Source: Alphaproteobacteria bacterium
GTDB taxonomy: Bacteria; Pseudomonadota; Alphaproteobacteria; ATCC43930; CGMCC-115725
Reading direction: 5' to 3'
Assembly: GCA_019240125.1 (NCBI GenBank)
Contig: JAFAYW010000109.1
Location: 1 to 64,000, forward strand
DNA: 64,000 nucleotides
The translations under genes and the position numbers were made by a program. Position 1 is the first letter of the stretch; every line of letters begins with the position of its first letter. Of the stretch, positions 25,964-35,310 are shown in pieces. The notes beneath the pieces were generated by a model. It did not search any database, was not told the origin of the DNA, and saw only the letters and a program-made list of their open reading frames with translations.

Positions 25964-27355
25964 ATGACCAGGACACGCCAGGAGCACGATAGTCTGGGTA
26001 CGGTGGAGGTGCCGGCCGATCGGCTGTGGGGCGCGCAGACGCAGCGCTCGCTGCAGAATTTCCCGATCGGTCGCGGGCGCTTCATCTGGACACGCCGGGT
26101 GATCCGCGCGTTCGGGCTCCTCAAGAAAGCCGCCGCCTTAGCCAATCAGCAACTGGGCGAATTGCCCGGGGAAAAGGCGCAGGCAATTGCGCAGGCGGCC
26201 ACCGAGGTCGCCGATGGGCAATGGGACGGCGAATTCCCGCTGGTCGTATTTCAGACCGGGTCAGGCACCCAATCCAACATGAATGCCAATGAAGTCATCG
26301 CCACTCGCGCCAACCAATTGGCTGGCAGTACCCTGTCGATCCATCCCAATGATGACGTCAATCGCAGCCAGTCGTCGAACGATGCCTTCCCGGCGGTTAT
26401 GCACATCGCTGCAGTCGAAGCGGTGGAAGGCGACTTGCTGCCGGCACTCAGCGGATTGCGCGCTGCCCTTGCCGCACGAGAGGCCGCGCTGGGTGACATC
26501 GTCGTGATCGGGCGCACTCATCTGATGGACGCCACGCCGCTGACGCTCGGGCAGCTGTTTTCCGGTTGGACGGCGCAGCTCGATGCGGCGGGTGCGACAC
26601 TGCGCGGCGCGCTCGACGGCACGTACGAGCTGCCGCTGGGTGGCACCGCCGTCGGCACCGGGCTCAATGCGTCACCCCATTTTGGTCCTCTCGCGACGCG
26701 ACTGCTTGCCGCCGACACTGGACGTGCGTTCCGGCCGGCGGCCAACCTGTTCGCCGTCGGCTCGGCACATGACGCCCTGGTAACGCTGAGCGGCGCTTTG
26801 CGCGTCGCGGCGGTGGCCTTGATGAAGATCGCCAACGATCTGCGCTGGTACGCCAGCGGACCTCGCGCCGGTATCGGCGAATTGAGCCTGCCGGAAAATG
26901 AACCCGGTTCGTCGATTATGCCAGGCAAGGTCAACCCGACCCAGTGCGAGGCCCTGACGATGGTCGCGGCGCAGGTTTTCGGCAACGACCACACCGTCGC
27001 TTTCGCCGGCAGTCAGGGGAATTTTCAGCTCAATGCCTACAAGCCGATCATCCTGCACAATGTGCTGGAATCGGCCGAATTGCTGGCCGAAGCCTGTCGT
27101 TCGTTCAATGAACGCTGCGTCGCCGGCATCACCGCGAACGAACCGCGCATTCGCGAAAACCTGGAACAGTCGCTGATGCTGGTGACCGCGCTGTCACCTC
27201 ATATCGGCTATGAGAAGAGCGCGAAGATCGCGCTCGCCGCACATCACGAGGGCACCACATTGCGCGAGGCTGCGCTCAAGCTAGGATTTGTTACGGAAGA
27301 CCAATTCGACGCCTGGGTACGCCCGCGGGACATGACGCATCCTGTCGCAGACTAA
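25964..27355 (+). CDS. fumC: Fumarate hydratase, class II
   Basis: Interconverts fumarate and L-malate in the TCA cycle; an iron-independent homotetramer. ATG 25964 is preceded by GGGAGG and gives 463 residues, the usual length. Family signatures are visible: [30 protein letters not shown] (substrate B-site region), [15 protein letters not shown] and the superfamily signature [15 protein letters not shown] with the catalytic Ser. The frame is open upstream to 25358 but that part overlaps the kinase gene antisense and is not coding. Confidence 0.95.
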   Translation: MTRTRQEHDSLGTVEVPADRLWGAQTQRSLQNFPIGRGRFIWTRRVIRAFGLLKKAAALANQQLGELPGEKAQAIAQAATEVADGQWDGEFPLVVFQTGSGTQSNMNANEVIATRANQLAGSTLSIHPNDDVNRSQSSNDAFPAVMHIAAVEAVEGDLLPALSGLRAALAAREAALGDIVVIGRTHLMDATPLTLGQLFSGWTAQLDAAGATLRGALDGTYELPLGGTAVGTGLNASPHFGPLATRLLAADTGRAFRPAANLFAVGSAHDALVTLSGALRVAAVALMKIANDLRWYASGPRAGIGELSLPENEPGSSIMPGKVNPTQCEALTMVAAQVFGNDHTVAFAGSQGNFQLNAYKPIILHNVLESAELLAEACRSFNERCVAGITANEPRIRENLEQSLMLVTALSPHIGYEKSAKIALAAHHEGTTLREAALKLGFVTEDQFDAWVRPRDMTHPVAD

Positions 27356-27379
27356 CGCCAGGCCGCTTTCCTGACTAAG

Positions 27380-27405
27380 CCCCCTCTCCTGACCGGGAGA
27401 GGGGG
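27380..27405. terminator. Bidirectional terminator-like hairpin between fumC and clpA
   Basis: A perfect 10-bp stem (CCCCCTCTCC and GGAGAGGGGG) with a 6-base loop, 25 bp after the fumC stop and 19 bp from the convergent clpA stop. There is no T-run on either side. The same CCTCTCC/GGAGAGG palindrome is common as a dispersed repeat in GC-rich genomes, so it may serve either role. Confidence 0.55.
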
Positions 27406-27423
27406 TGCGGTCTGAGCGACGGT

Positions 27424-29736
27424 CTATTCGACCAGTTCAGGTTCTTGCGGCTCGATGATCGTGGTCGGCGCCGGGCGCGGGCGGAAGGTGAAGGTGAGCT
27501 TGTCGGCTTCCTTGTCGACCGAGGTCATGACCACGCCACCCTTGGCGAGCGCGCCGAACAGCAATTCCTCGGCGAGCGGCTTTTTGATGTGCTCCTGAAT
27601 AAGCCGGCCGAGCGGGCGGGCTCCGAACAGCGGGTCGTAACCCTTCTCGGCCAACCATTCGCGGGCGCTTGAGTCGAGCTCGATTGTGACGTTGCGATCG
27701 GCCAGCTGCTCTTCAAGCTGCAGGACGAACTTGTCGACCACTTTGCCGATCGTCGCAGGCGCCAATGGCGAAAAGGAGATGATCGCATCCAGCCGGTTGC
27801 GGAATTCCGGCGTAAACATCCGATTGATCGCCTCTTCGTCGTGCCCGGTGCGGATGCCGCTGCCAAACCCGATTGCCTGCTTCGCCAGTTCGGCGGCGCC
27901 GGCATTGGTGGTCATGATCAGGATGACGTTGCGGAAATCGACAATCTTGCCGTTGTGATCGGTCAATTTGCCGTAATCCATGACCTGCAGCAGGATGTTG
28001 TACAGGTCGGGATGCGCCTTTTCGATTTCGTCCAGCAGCAACACGCTGTGCGGATGCTGGTCGACCGCGTCGGTCAGCAAGCCGCCCTGGTCAAACCCGA
28101 CATAGCCCGGCGGGGCACCGATCAGCCGCGATACGGTGTGCCGCTCCATGTACTCCGACATGTCGAACCGAGTGATCTCGATGCCGAGCGTGTGCGCGAG
28201 CTGGCGTGCCACCTCGGTTTTGCCGACCCCGGTCGGGCCCGAGAACAGATAGGAGCCGATCGGCTTTTCGGGGTCGCGCAATCCGGCGCGCGCGAGCTTG
28301 ATCGCCGATACCAGCGACTCGATCGCCGGATCCTGCCCGAACACGACCATCTTCAGGTCGCGGTCGAGGTTCTTCAGCACCTCGCGATCGTCGCGCGACA
28401 CGCTCTTGGGCGGGATGCGCGCCATCGTCGCGATACAGGCCTCGACCTCTTTGGCCGTGATCGTCTTGCGGCGACGGTTTTCCGGCACCAGCATCTGCGC
28501 CGCGCCGGTTTCGTCGATCACATCAATCGCCTTGTCCGGCAATTTCCGGTCACCGATATAGCGGTGCGACAGCTCCACCGCCGCCTTGATCGCCTCGGCG
28601 GTGTAGCGGACCTTGTGATGCCGTTCGTAATACGGCTTGAGGCCTTTCAGTATCTTGATCGAATCTTCGATGGTCGGCTCGTTGACATCGATTTTCTGGA
28701 AACGCCGGACCAGCGCCCGGTCCTTCTCGAAATAGTTGCGGTATTCCTTGTAGGTGGTCGAGCCGATACAGCGGATCGTGCCGCTGGCCAGAGCCGGTTT
28801 CAGCAGGTTCGACGCATCCATCGCGCCGCCCGACGTAGCGCCGGCACCAATTACGGTATGGATTTCGTCGATGAACAGTACCGCGCCGGGCTGCGCCTCA
28901 AGCTCGGACAGCACCGCCTTGAGCCGCTCCTCGAAATCGCCGCGATAGCGCGTGCCGGCCAACAGCGCGCCCATATCGAGCGCGAAAATCGTCGCGTTGA
29001 CCAATACCTCCGGCACTTCGCGCTGCACGATGCGACGCGCCAGGCCCTCGGCGATCGCGGTCTTGCCGACCCCTGGATCGCCGACATAGAGCGGGTTGTT
29101 CTTGGAACGTCGGCACAGGATCTGGATCGTGCGCTCGACCTCGGCCTCGCGTCCGATCAGCGGGTCGATCTTGCCGCCCTTGGCCTTTTTGTTAAGATTG
29201 ACGCAATAGGCGTCAAGCGCATCGTGGTTGCGCTTCTGGCCCTTTTCGCTGCCGCGTTCCTCTTCCTCGGCGCCCTGGACGCGACGGGTCTCCGAACGCC
29301 CCGCCGTCTTGGCGATGCCATGCGAGATGTAATTGACCGCGTCGAACCGGGTCATGTCCTGCTCTTGCAGGAAATAGACGGCATGGCTCTCGCGCTCGGC
29401 GAACATCGCGACCAGTACGTTGGCGCCGGTCACTTCCTCGCGACCCGACGATTGCACGTGGATCGCTGCGCGCTGCAGGACGCGCTGGAAGCTCGCGGTG
29501 GGTTTGGCGTCATCGCTGTGGTTCGATACGAGATTTGTCAGCTCGTTATCGACATAGGTCAGCACGTCGCGGCGCAATCGATCGAGATCGACGCTGCAGG
29601 CGCGCAATACCGCGATCGCGTCCTGATCCTCGGTAAGCGCCAGCAACAAATGTTCCAGGGTTGCGTATTCATGCCGTCGCTCATTCGCATGAGCCAGGGC
29701 CCGGTGCAGAGACTTCTCTAAATTACGTGAGAGCAC
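27424..29736 (-). CDS. clpA: ClpA, ATPase subunit of the ClpAP protease
   Basis: An AAA+ unfoldase feeding substrates to ClpP. At 770 residues it has normal length: Clp_N repeats at 1-145; first AAA with Walker [16 protein letters not shown] (about 219-233) and [13 protein letters not shown]; second AAA with [16 protein letters not shown] and [12 protein letters not shown]; ClpP-docking loop AIGFGSG; C-terminal D2-small domain with [10 protein letters not shown]. The missing middle coiled-coil region distinguishes it from ClpB. It follows clpS by 27 bp on the same strand, the common clpS-clpA operon. Confidence 0.97.
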   Translation of the reverse strand: MLSRNLEKSLHRALAHANERRHEYATLEHLLLALTEDQDAIAVLRACSVDLDRLRRDVLTYVDNELTNLVSNHSDDAKPTASFQRVLQRAAIHVQSSGREEVTGANVLVAMFAERESHAVYFLQEQDMTRFDAVNYISHGIAKTAGRSETRRVQGAEEEERGSEKGQKRNHDALDAYCVNLNKKAKGGKIDPLIGREAEVERTIQILCRRSKNNPLYVGDPGVGKTAIAEGLARRIVQREVPEVLVNATIFALDMGALLAGTRYRGDFEERLKAVLSELEAQPGAVLFIDEIHTVIGAGATSGGAMDASNLLKPALASGTIRCIGSTTYKEYRNYFEKDRALVRRFQKIDVNEPTIEDSIKILKGLKPYYERHHKVRYTAEAIKAAVELSHRYIGDRKLPDKAIDVIDETGAAQMLVPENRRRKTITAKEVEACIATMARIPPKSVSRDDREVLKNLDRDLKMVVFGQDPAIESLVSAIKLARAGLRDPEKPIGSYLFSGPTGVGKTEVARQLAHTLGIEITRFDMSEYMERHTVSRLIGAPPGYVGFDQGGLLTDAVDQHPHSVLLLDEIEKAHPDLYNILLQVMDYGKLTDHNGKIVDFRNVILIMTTNAGAAELAKQAIGFGSGIRTGHDEEAINRMFTPEFRNRLDAIISFSPLAPATIGKVVDKFVLQLEEQLADRNVTIELDSSAREWLAEKGYDPLFGARPLGRLIQEHIKKPLAEELLFGALAKGGVVMTSVDKEADKLTFTFRPRPAPTTIIEPQEPELVE

Positions 29737-29763
29737 GGCCGCTCCCTTCCTGCCGATGGATGC

Positions 29764-30093
29764 CTAATCTTTTTCCAATGTGCATTGCAGCGGATGCTGG
29801 TGCTGCCGGGCGAAATCCATCACCTGCGTCACCTTGGTTTCCGCTACCTCGTACGTGTACACGCCGCAGATGCCGACGCCGCGCCGATGCACGTGCAGCA
29901 TGATACGGGTCGCTTCCTGGCGGTTTTTGTTGAAGAACCGTTCAAGGATGTGAACGACAAACTCCATCGGCGTATAGTCGTCATTCAGCATTAACACCTT
30001 GTACATGGACGGCTTCTTCGTCTTCGGCTTGGCCCTGACGATGACGCCGGTCCCCGGTCCTTCCTCTCCGCCACGCTTTCCGTTGTCGCTCAT
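29764..30093 (-). CDS. clpS: ClpS, N-end-rule adaptor for ClpAP
   Basis: Delivers proteins with destabilising N-terminal residues to ClpA. A 109-residue protein with a flexible N-terminus (residues 1-28) and the folded core [20 protein letters not shown], where the NDD segment forms the N-degron pocket, then [23 protein letters not shown]. It is the first gene of clpS-clpA. The preceding hairpin at 30116 lies in its leader. Confidence 0.96.
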   Translation of the reverse strand: MSDNGKRGGEEGPGTGVIVRAKPKTKKPSMYKVLMLNDDYTPMEFVVHILERFFNKNRQEATRIMLHVHRRGVGICGVYTYEVAETKVTQVMDFARQHQHPLQCTLEKD

Positions 30094-30115
30094 CTCAATC
30101 CGAGCCTACTGGCCG

Positions 30116-30153
30116 AGCCAATCGGTGTGCTCGCTACACCGATGATATTGGCT
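30116..30153 (-). repeat. Bulged inverted repeat between gpsA and clpS
   Basis: Left arm AGCCAATCGGTGT (30116-30128) pairs with ACACCG and ATTGGCT on the right, interrupted by a 5-base bulge (ATGAT), around a 7-base loop. It lies 48 bp past the gpsA stop and 23 bp before the clpS start. There is no T-tract, so it is either a weak gpsA terminator or part of the clpS leader. Confidence 0.4.
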
Positions 30154-30200
30154 TTGCCGACCCGCGGGAAAGCCCCTTCTCGGGGATAGTGCACATGCCG

Positions 30201-31190
30201 TCACTCGGCCCGGTACGGGCGGCTGAGCAAACCATCGATCATCATGTCAATCGCTATCCCATGGTGCAGTACGCCATCAACCGCCGTGGTAACCGGCATC
30301 TCGATCCTGAGGCGGGTCGCCAGCCGCGCCACCGCAGCCGCAGTCGCCACACCCTCTACAACGGCCCGCCGGCCACTTAATGCCGATGCAAGGGTCGCGC
30401 CGCGACCGAGCGCCACACCGAGCGTGTAATTACGCGACTGCCCCGCCGTGCAGGTCAGCACCAGATCGCCCAGCCCCGACAGGCCGCGAAAGGTGTCGGG
30501 CTCGGCCCGCTTGGCCGAACCCAGCCGCACGATCTCAGCGATCCCGCGGGTGATCAGGGCGGCCCGCGCATTATCGCCAAGACCGCGTCCCTCGATGATG
30601 CCGCAGGCAATCGCCAGCACATTCTTGACCGCGCCGCCGATCTCAACCCCGATTGGATCATCGGATAGATAGGGTCGGAAGCGGCCGGTGCCGAGAGCCG
30701 TGACGAAAGATTGTGCAACCGTGCGATTCCGGCTAGCGATCGCCACCGCGGCCGGCAAGCCCCGCGCCACTTCGCCGGCGAAAGTGGGGCCGCTCAACAC
30801 CGCCACAGGCGCTGCCGGAATGATCTCCACGGCGATCTCGCTCATCGTCTGAAGCGATTCCGTCTCAATACCCTTGGCACACAACAGGAGCGGCCTCCGC
30901 GGCGGCACCAGCGGGGCCAGGCGATTGAGAATACCGCGGACGAACTGAGCCGGGACGACGATCAACACGCCATCAGCGTCGTCCAGGGCGGCGGTCAGGT
31001 CGCTGGTGGCCGTAATCGCGGGATCGAGCGGGATACTCGGAAGATAGAGCGGATTTTCGTGCCGCGTGGCGATCGCCTCGACGATCGTGGCATCTCGTCC
31101 CCAGAGGGCCACCTGAATGCCCGCGCGAACCGCGACAATGGCCAGGGCGGTGCCCCAGGCGCCCGCGCCGATGACGGCAAGACGCTTCAC
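30201..31190 (-). CDS. gpsA: NAD(P)-dependent glycerol-3-phosphate dehydrogenase
   Basis: Reduces dihydroxyacetone phosphate to sn-glycerol 3-phosphate for phospholipid synthesis. A 329-residue protein starting at GTG 31190, overlapping the tsaD stop (GTGA). The dinucleotide site is VIGAGAWGTALA (residues 6-17); substrate residues lie in CAKGIE, GPTFAGEVARGLPAAV, and GGAVKNVLAIACGI where the Lys is catalytic; GLSGLGDLVLTC is a further signature. tsaD-gpsA is a frequent arrangement in proteobacteria. Confidence 0.96.
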   Translation of the reverse strand: MKRLAVIGAGAWGTALAIVAVRAGIQVALWGRDATIVEAIATRHENPLYLPSIPLDPAITATSDLTAALDDADGVLIVVPAQFVRGILNRLAPLVPPRRPLLLCAKGIETESLQTMSEIAVEIIPAAPVAVLSGPTFAGEVARGLPAAVAIASRNRTVAQSFVTALGTGRFRPYLSDDPIGVEIGGAVKNVLAIACGIIEGRGLGDNARAALITRGIAEIVRLGSAKRAEPDTFRGLSGLGDLVLTCTAGQSRNYTLGVALGRGATLASALSGRRAVVEGVATAAAVARLATRLRIEMPVTTAVDGVLHHGIAIDMMIDGLLSRPYRAE

Positions 31191-32263
31191 GTCGGCCGCC
31201 CGGCCGGCCGGGCGGCCGCGCCGTCATCGGACGGGTCGAGCGGCCAGCGCGGCCGCACCGGTGCGTCCAGAGCATCGGTCAAGCCCCGCCGCAGACGCTC
31301 CAGACCGGCCCAGGCGATCATCGCGCCATTATCTGTGCACAGCACCGGCGGCGGTGCGACAAAATCCAGCCCCATTTCGGCGGCGAGCACCGCAAGACGG
31401 GCGCGCAGCCGGGTGTTGGCAGCCACCCCGCCAGCCGCGACGAGCGTCGTACCCTCGGGGTGATGCTGCCGAAACCAACGCAGCGCATTGGCGGTGCGGT
31501 CGACGAGCGTGTCGCAGATCGCCATCTCGACCGCGGCCGCGAGATCCGCGGTCAGCTCGGCATCGAGCTCGCCCGCCGCCGCGACAGCCTGGCGGACCGC
31601 CGTCTTCAGCCCGGAAAAAGAGAAATCGCAGCCCGGTCGACCCTTCAGCGGGCGGGGCAGGGGAAAGCGCCGCGGATTGCCACTGAGCGCGGCTTGCGCG
31701 ATGGCGGGGCCGCCCGGATAGCCGAGGCCCAGCAGTTTGGCGGTTTTGTCGAAGGCCTCACCGGCCGCATCGTCGCGGCTGGTACCAAGCTGCCGATGGC
31801 GTCCAATGCCGGTGCAGACCAGCAATTGCGAATGGCCGCCCGATGCGAGCAGCAGCAGATAGGGAAATGCGACCGGCTGCGCCAACCGCACCGCCAGCGC
31901 GTGCGCCTCCAGGTGATTGACCGCCAGAAACGGCTTGCCCGAGGCCCAGGCAAGCCCCTTTGCGACGGTCGAGCCGACGATCAGGCCGCCGATCAATCCC
32001 GGCCCGGACGCGGCGGCGACGCCGTCGAGATCGCTAAGGTCGCAATCCGCCTCGGCCAGCGCCCGCGCAACAAGGTCATCGAGATGGTCGAGATGCGCCC
32101 GCGCCGCGATTTCCGGGACAACACCACCATAGGGGGCGTGCTCGACCAGCTGTGAGCGGATCAGATTGGCACGGATTGTCGGCACCGGGCGTTCGCTGAC
32201 CACTGCGACCGCCGTTTCGTCGCAACTCGTCTCGATCCCGAGGACCGTCAGCCCGTCGCCCAT
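31187..32263 (-). CDS. tsaD: tRNA N6-adenosine threonylcarbamoyltransferase TsaD
   Basis: Transfers threonylcarbamoyl to A37 of ANN-reading tRNAs. The start at ATG 32263 (MGDGLTVLGIETSCDETAVAVV) gives 358 residues, the family norm; a longer frame to 32419 overlaps the spoVR-type gene and is discarded. Signatures: AARAHLDHLDDLV and NHLEAHAL (metal His), LASGGHSQLL, GEAFDKTAKLLGLGYPGGP and AAGGVAANTRLR. The Kae1 ATPase fold needs TsaB and TsaE partners, which are not in this window. Confidence 0.96.
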   Translation of the reverse strand: MGDGLTVLGIETSCDETAVAVVSERPVPTIRANLIRSQLVEHAPYGGVVPEIAARAHLDHLDDLVARALAEADCDLSDLDGVAAASGPGLIGGLIVGSTVAKGLAWASGKPFLAVNHLEAHALAVRLAQPVAFPYLLLLASGGHSQLLVCTGIGRHRQLGTSRDDAAGEAFDKTAKLLGLGYPGGPAIAQAALSGNPRRFPLPRPLKGRPGCDFSFSGLKTAVRQAVAAAGELDAELTADLAAAVEMAICDTLVDRTANALRWFRQHHPEGTTLVAAGGVAANTRLRARLAVLAAEMGLDFVAPPPVLCTDNGAMIAWAGLERLRRGLTDALDAPVRPRWPLDPSDDGAAARPAGRPT

Positions 32264-32322
32264 CTTGTAGAAATGGCGCGCGGGCCAAGAGGCCGCAATG
32301 TCCTCCGACAGACCGCGACCGG

Positions 32323-33909
32323 CTATTTCGCCTCCGCGCTGGTCGCATCGTAGGTCTTGAGGACCTTGTCGGTCGCGGCTTCGAGTTCGAGTAATTTGAC
32401 GCCATACCCCCAGAGCCACGACGCGTAGCGCAACACCGAACGGCAGGTGCGCTCGTCGAGCAACACGCCATCATGAACATAATGCGCAAGGATTAGGCAG
32501 CGGTCGCCGGTCAGGTCGACATCGACGACCTGGACGTCCGGCTCGCGGCGCGACAGATCGTATTGCCGCGACAGGGCGCTGCGCAATTTGCGGTAGCCGG
32601 TCTCGTCGTGGATCGACTCCACCTTGAGAGCCGGTTTGCCGGCATCGTCCGACACGTGGAACATGCGGAAATGCCGCATTACCGCGGGGCTCAGATACTG
32701 CAGAACAAAGCTTTCGTCGCGGTAATTGGCCCAGGCATCGCGTAACACCCCGTAAGGGTCGCCGCAACCGGCGATCTCCGGAAAGAACTCATGGTCCTCC
32801 GCCTTGGGGTCGAGGCAGATACGCTTGATATCGCTCATCATCGCGAAACCCAGCGCGTAGGGGTTGATGCCGCTGAACCGCGGATCGTCGAAACCGGGCT
32901 GGAACACGACGCTTGAATGCGAATGCAGAAATTCGAGCATCGAGCCTTCGGTAACCAGGCCCTTATCGTGCAGCCGATTCATGATCTCGTAATGCACGAA
33001 GGTAGCACAGCCCTCGTTCATCAACTGCAATTGCTTCTGCGGATAGAAGTATTGCGATACGTTGCGCACAATGCGGATCAGCTCACGCTGCCAATCCTTG
33101 AGCCGGGGCGCCCGCTTTTCGATAAAATAGAGGAGGTTTTCCTCGGGCAGGCCGAGATGATGCCGCACATCCTGAGCCTGACGCGCCTCTTCCAGGGTAT
33201 CGGCGTCCTTTTCCGCAGTCGGCACGGTGCGCCACAGATCGTTGAAGGTGGTCTCTTCATGGACGCGGCGGTTTTCGGCACGCTGCCGCTCCTCGGCGAG
33301 GTTCGGCTTGGAGCGGTGCGCATAGCGGTTGACGCCGTGTTCCTTCAGCGCGTGCGCCGCATCAAGCACCCTCTCGACCGCCTCGACCCCGTATTTCTCC
33401 TCGCACTTGGTGACGTAATCACGCGCGAAGCTGAGGTAATCGAGAATGCCACCGGCATCAGTCCATTGCCGGAACAGGTAGTTGTTCTTGAAGAAATGAT
33501 TGTGCCCGAACGCCGCATGCGCGAGGACGAGCGTCTGCATCGTCATGGAATTTTCTTCCATGATGTAGCAGATGCAGGGGTTAGAGTTGATGACGATCTC
33601 ATAGGCGAGACCTTGCAACCCCTTGCGGTACAGCGTTTCGTGATAGGCGAAGCGCTTGCCAAAGCTCCAATGCCGGTACATCAGCGGCAAGCCGACCGAC
33701 GCGTAAGCGTCGAGCATCTGCTCCGAAGTGATGACCTCGATCTGCACGGGGTAGATGTCGAGCCCAAGCTCGTCGAAGGCGATCGTCTCGATCGCGTCGT
33801 ACACACGGCGCAGCGTGTTGTAGTCCCAGTTGGGGCCGGTAAAGAGCGGCATCTCCGCCCTTAACTGGGCAGGGAGTTGTACAGGCGTATCGAAACGCGT
33901 GTCAGGCAC
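32323..33909 (-). CDS. SpoVR/YcgB-family protein
   Basis: Conserved protein of unknown biochemistry, related to Bacillus SpoVR and E. coli YcgB, which acts with YeaG and YeaH in stress and nutrient-limitation responses. GTG 33909 is chosen: AAGGGGGG stands just upstream and the start overlaps the yeaH-type stop by 8 bp, suggesting coupling. That gives 528 residues. Visible family segments: FTGPNWDYNTLRRVYDAIE, YPVQIEVITSEQMLDAY, CICYIMEENSMTMQTLVLAH, AAFGHNHFFKNNYLFRQWTD, and FVHYEIMNRLHDKG. A His/Glu-rich centre (HAAFGHNHFF, CATFVHYEIMN) could bind metal. Confidence 0.92.
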   Translation of the reverse strand: MPDTRFDTPVQLPAQLRAEMPLFTGPNWDYNTLRRVYDAIETIAFDELGLDIYPVQIEVITSEQMLDAYASVGLPLMYRHWSFGKRFAYHETLYRKGLQGLAYEIVINSNPCICYIMEENSMTMQTLVLAHAAFGHNHFFKNNYLFRQWTDAGGILDYLSFARDYVTKCEEKYGVEAVERVLDAAHALKEHGVNRYAHRSKPNLAEERQRAENRRVHEETTFNDLWRTVPTAEKDADTLEEARQAQDVRHHLGLPEENLLYFIEKRAPRLKDWQRELIRIVRNVSQYFYPQKQLQLMNEGCATFVHYEIMNRLHDKGLVTEGSMLEFLHSHSSVVFQPGFDDPRFSGINPYALGFAMMSDIKRICLDPKAEDHEFFPEIAGCGDPYGVLRDAWANYRDESFVLQYLSPAVMRHFRMFHVSDDAGKPALKVESIHDETGYRKLRSALSRQYDLSRREPDVQVVDVDLTGDRCLILAHYVHDGVLLDERTCRSVLRYASWLWGYGVKLLELEAATDKVLKTYDATSAEAK

Positions 33910-35191
33910 GAACGCCCCCCTTGGCAAACAGCTCGTGAAACACCGAGAAAATCTGCGCCGGATCACCGACCCGCCGCATCGCGAAATGCTCGTGCATTGG
34001 CGCCACTTCGCTGTAGGCGCGCCACAGATCGCTGTCCCGCGACAATCCGGTCAGACTCCCGCCCATGCCGTCACCAACTTCGACATACGCGAAATATTGG
34101 CACAACGGCAGTACCTCGCCACCCAGCAATTGCACGCAGCGGCCACTATCCGCGCCATAATTGTCGCCATCGGAGGCCTGTGCGCCATAAATGTTCCAGC
34201 GATCGGTCGGATAGCGGGCGCGGGCAATCTCCAGCATCTTGTCGAGCGCCGTCGACACGACGGTGCCGCCGGTCTCGCGGCTGTAGAAAAACGTCTCCTC
34301 GTCAACCTCCTCGGCTGTGCTGGTGTGGCGCACGAACACCACGTCGACATGCCGGTAACGCCGCGTCAGAAACACGTGCAATAGCATAAAGAAACGCTTG
34401 GCGAGGTCCTTCATCGCCTCGGTCATCGAGCCCGACACATCCATTAGACAGAACATGACGGCTTCGGTATTGGGTTTGGGCACCCGGTCGAAGCGGCGAT
34501 AGCGGACGTCGATCGGGTCGATCCAGGGGATGATCTTGCTGCGCTTCTCGAAGCGTTCAAGCTCGATGGTCAGCCGCTCGACTTCTTCCTCATTGTCGTT
34601 CGCGCGCGCTTCCTCGAGCTGCTTGCGCAGCGCGTCCATGTCCGACAATTTCGGGCGGCGCAAGGCGATCCGACGGCCCATGCTATTGCGCATCGTGCGT
34701 GGCACGCTGAGGTTCGAGGGTGACCCCGTAACCGTGTAGCCAGCCCGCTGCAGATCGACCGCCGTCGTATCCTTGAGGCTCTTCTTAACGAGGTCCGGGA
34801 GCTCCAGATCCTCGAAGAACATATCGAGGAATTCGTCCTTCGATAGGGTGAACTCGAACGCGTCGTCGCCGCCGCCATCCGGGCTGCCCTCCCGGCCGCC
34901 ACCACCCTCGCCGCCTTGCGGACGCGGGATTTCGTCGCCACGAATATATTCCTTGTTGCCAGGCACGACGTGATCGCTGCGACCGGAGCGGCGATTGTGA
35001 TGAAAGATCGGCTCGGAGATGCCGCGCGTCGGGATTGCGACTTTTTCGCCATGCGCGATGTCAGCAACCTTGCGCTTGCGCAACGCCTCCTGCACTGCTG
35101 ACTTCACCTCGACGCGAGCGCGGGCAAGGAAGCGTTGCCGGTTGCTGAGGCTCTTGCCTTTGGGATTGGGTCGGCGGTCGACAATATTCAT
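33902..35191 (-). CDS. yeaH: DUF444/YeaH-family protein
   Basis: A 429-residue partner of PrkA/YeaG. The N-terminus IVDRRPNPKGKSLSNRQRFL is typical, then a disordered Gly-rich stretch (PQGGEGGGGREGSPDGGG) and a C-terminal von Willebrand-like domain with MIDAS motif DVSGSM (in MFCLMDVSGSMTEAM). The start at ATG 35191 (AAAGGG nine bases upstream) is preferred to TTG 35200. It stands between prkA (120 bp upstream) and spoVR (8-bp overlap downstream), all one strand. Confidence 0.93.
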   Translation of the reverse strand: MNIVDRRPNPKGKSLSNRQRFLARARVEVKSAVQEALRKRKVADIAHGEKVAIPTRGISEPIFHHNRRSGRSDHVVPGNKEYIRGDEIPRPQGGEGGGGREGSPDGGGDDAFEFTLSKDEFLDMFFEDLELPDLVKKSLKDTTAVDLQRAGYTVTGSPSNLSVPRTMRNSMGRRIALRRPKLSDMDALRKQLEEARANDNEEEVERLTIELERFEKRSKIIPWIDPIDVRYRRFDRVPKPNTEAVMFCLMDVSGSMTEAMKDLAKRFFMLLHVFLTRRYRHVDVVFVRHTSTAEEVDEETFFYSRETGGTVVSTALDKMLEIARARYPTDRWNIYGAQASDGDNYGADSGRCVQLLGGEVLPLCQYFAYVEVGDGMGGSLTGLSRDSDLWRAYSEVAPMHEHFAMRRVGDPAQIFSVFHELFAKGGVRA

Positions 35192-35210
35192 CTTCAGCAA
35201 CCCTTTAGAA

Positions 35211-35283
35211 CGTCATGCCCGGGCCTGGCCCGGCTTTCTGCGGGAGCCCGCGATCCCCGGGCCAAGCCACGGGGACGACGACT
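35211..35283. repeat. Dispersed GC-rich palindromic element
   Basis: The 110-bp gap between prkA and yeaH is filled with a palindromic sequence beginning GTCATGCCCGGGCCTGGCC and ending in CCCCGGGCCAAGCCACGGGG. It looks like the short interspersed GTCATGCCCGGGC-type elements common in alphaproteobacterial intergenic spaces. It could fold in the transcript and tune expression between prkA and yeaH. Only one clear copy of this type is in the window. Confidence 0.5.
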
Positions 35284-35310
35284 AATGTGGGGATGGCCGG
35301 TGTCGAAGCG

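Noticed and set aside
27841-29721. Very long plus-strand frame opposite clpA
   Set aside because: It is the mirror of the clpA coding sequence; high GC keeps the antisense frame open. The protein has no recognisable motif.
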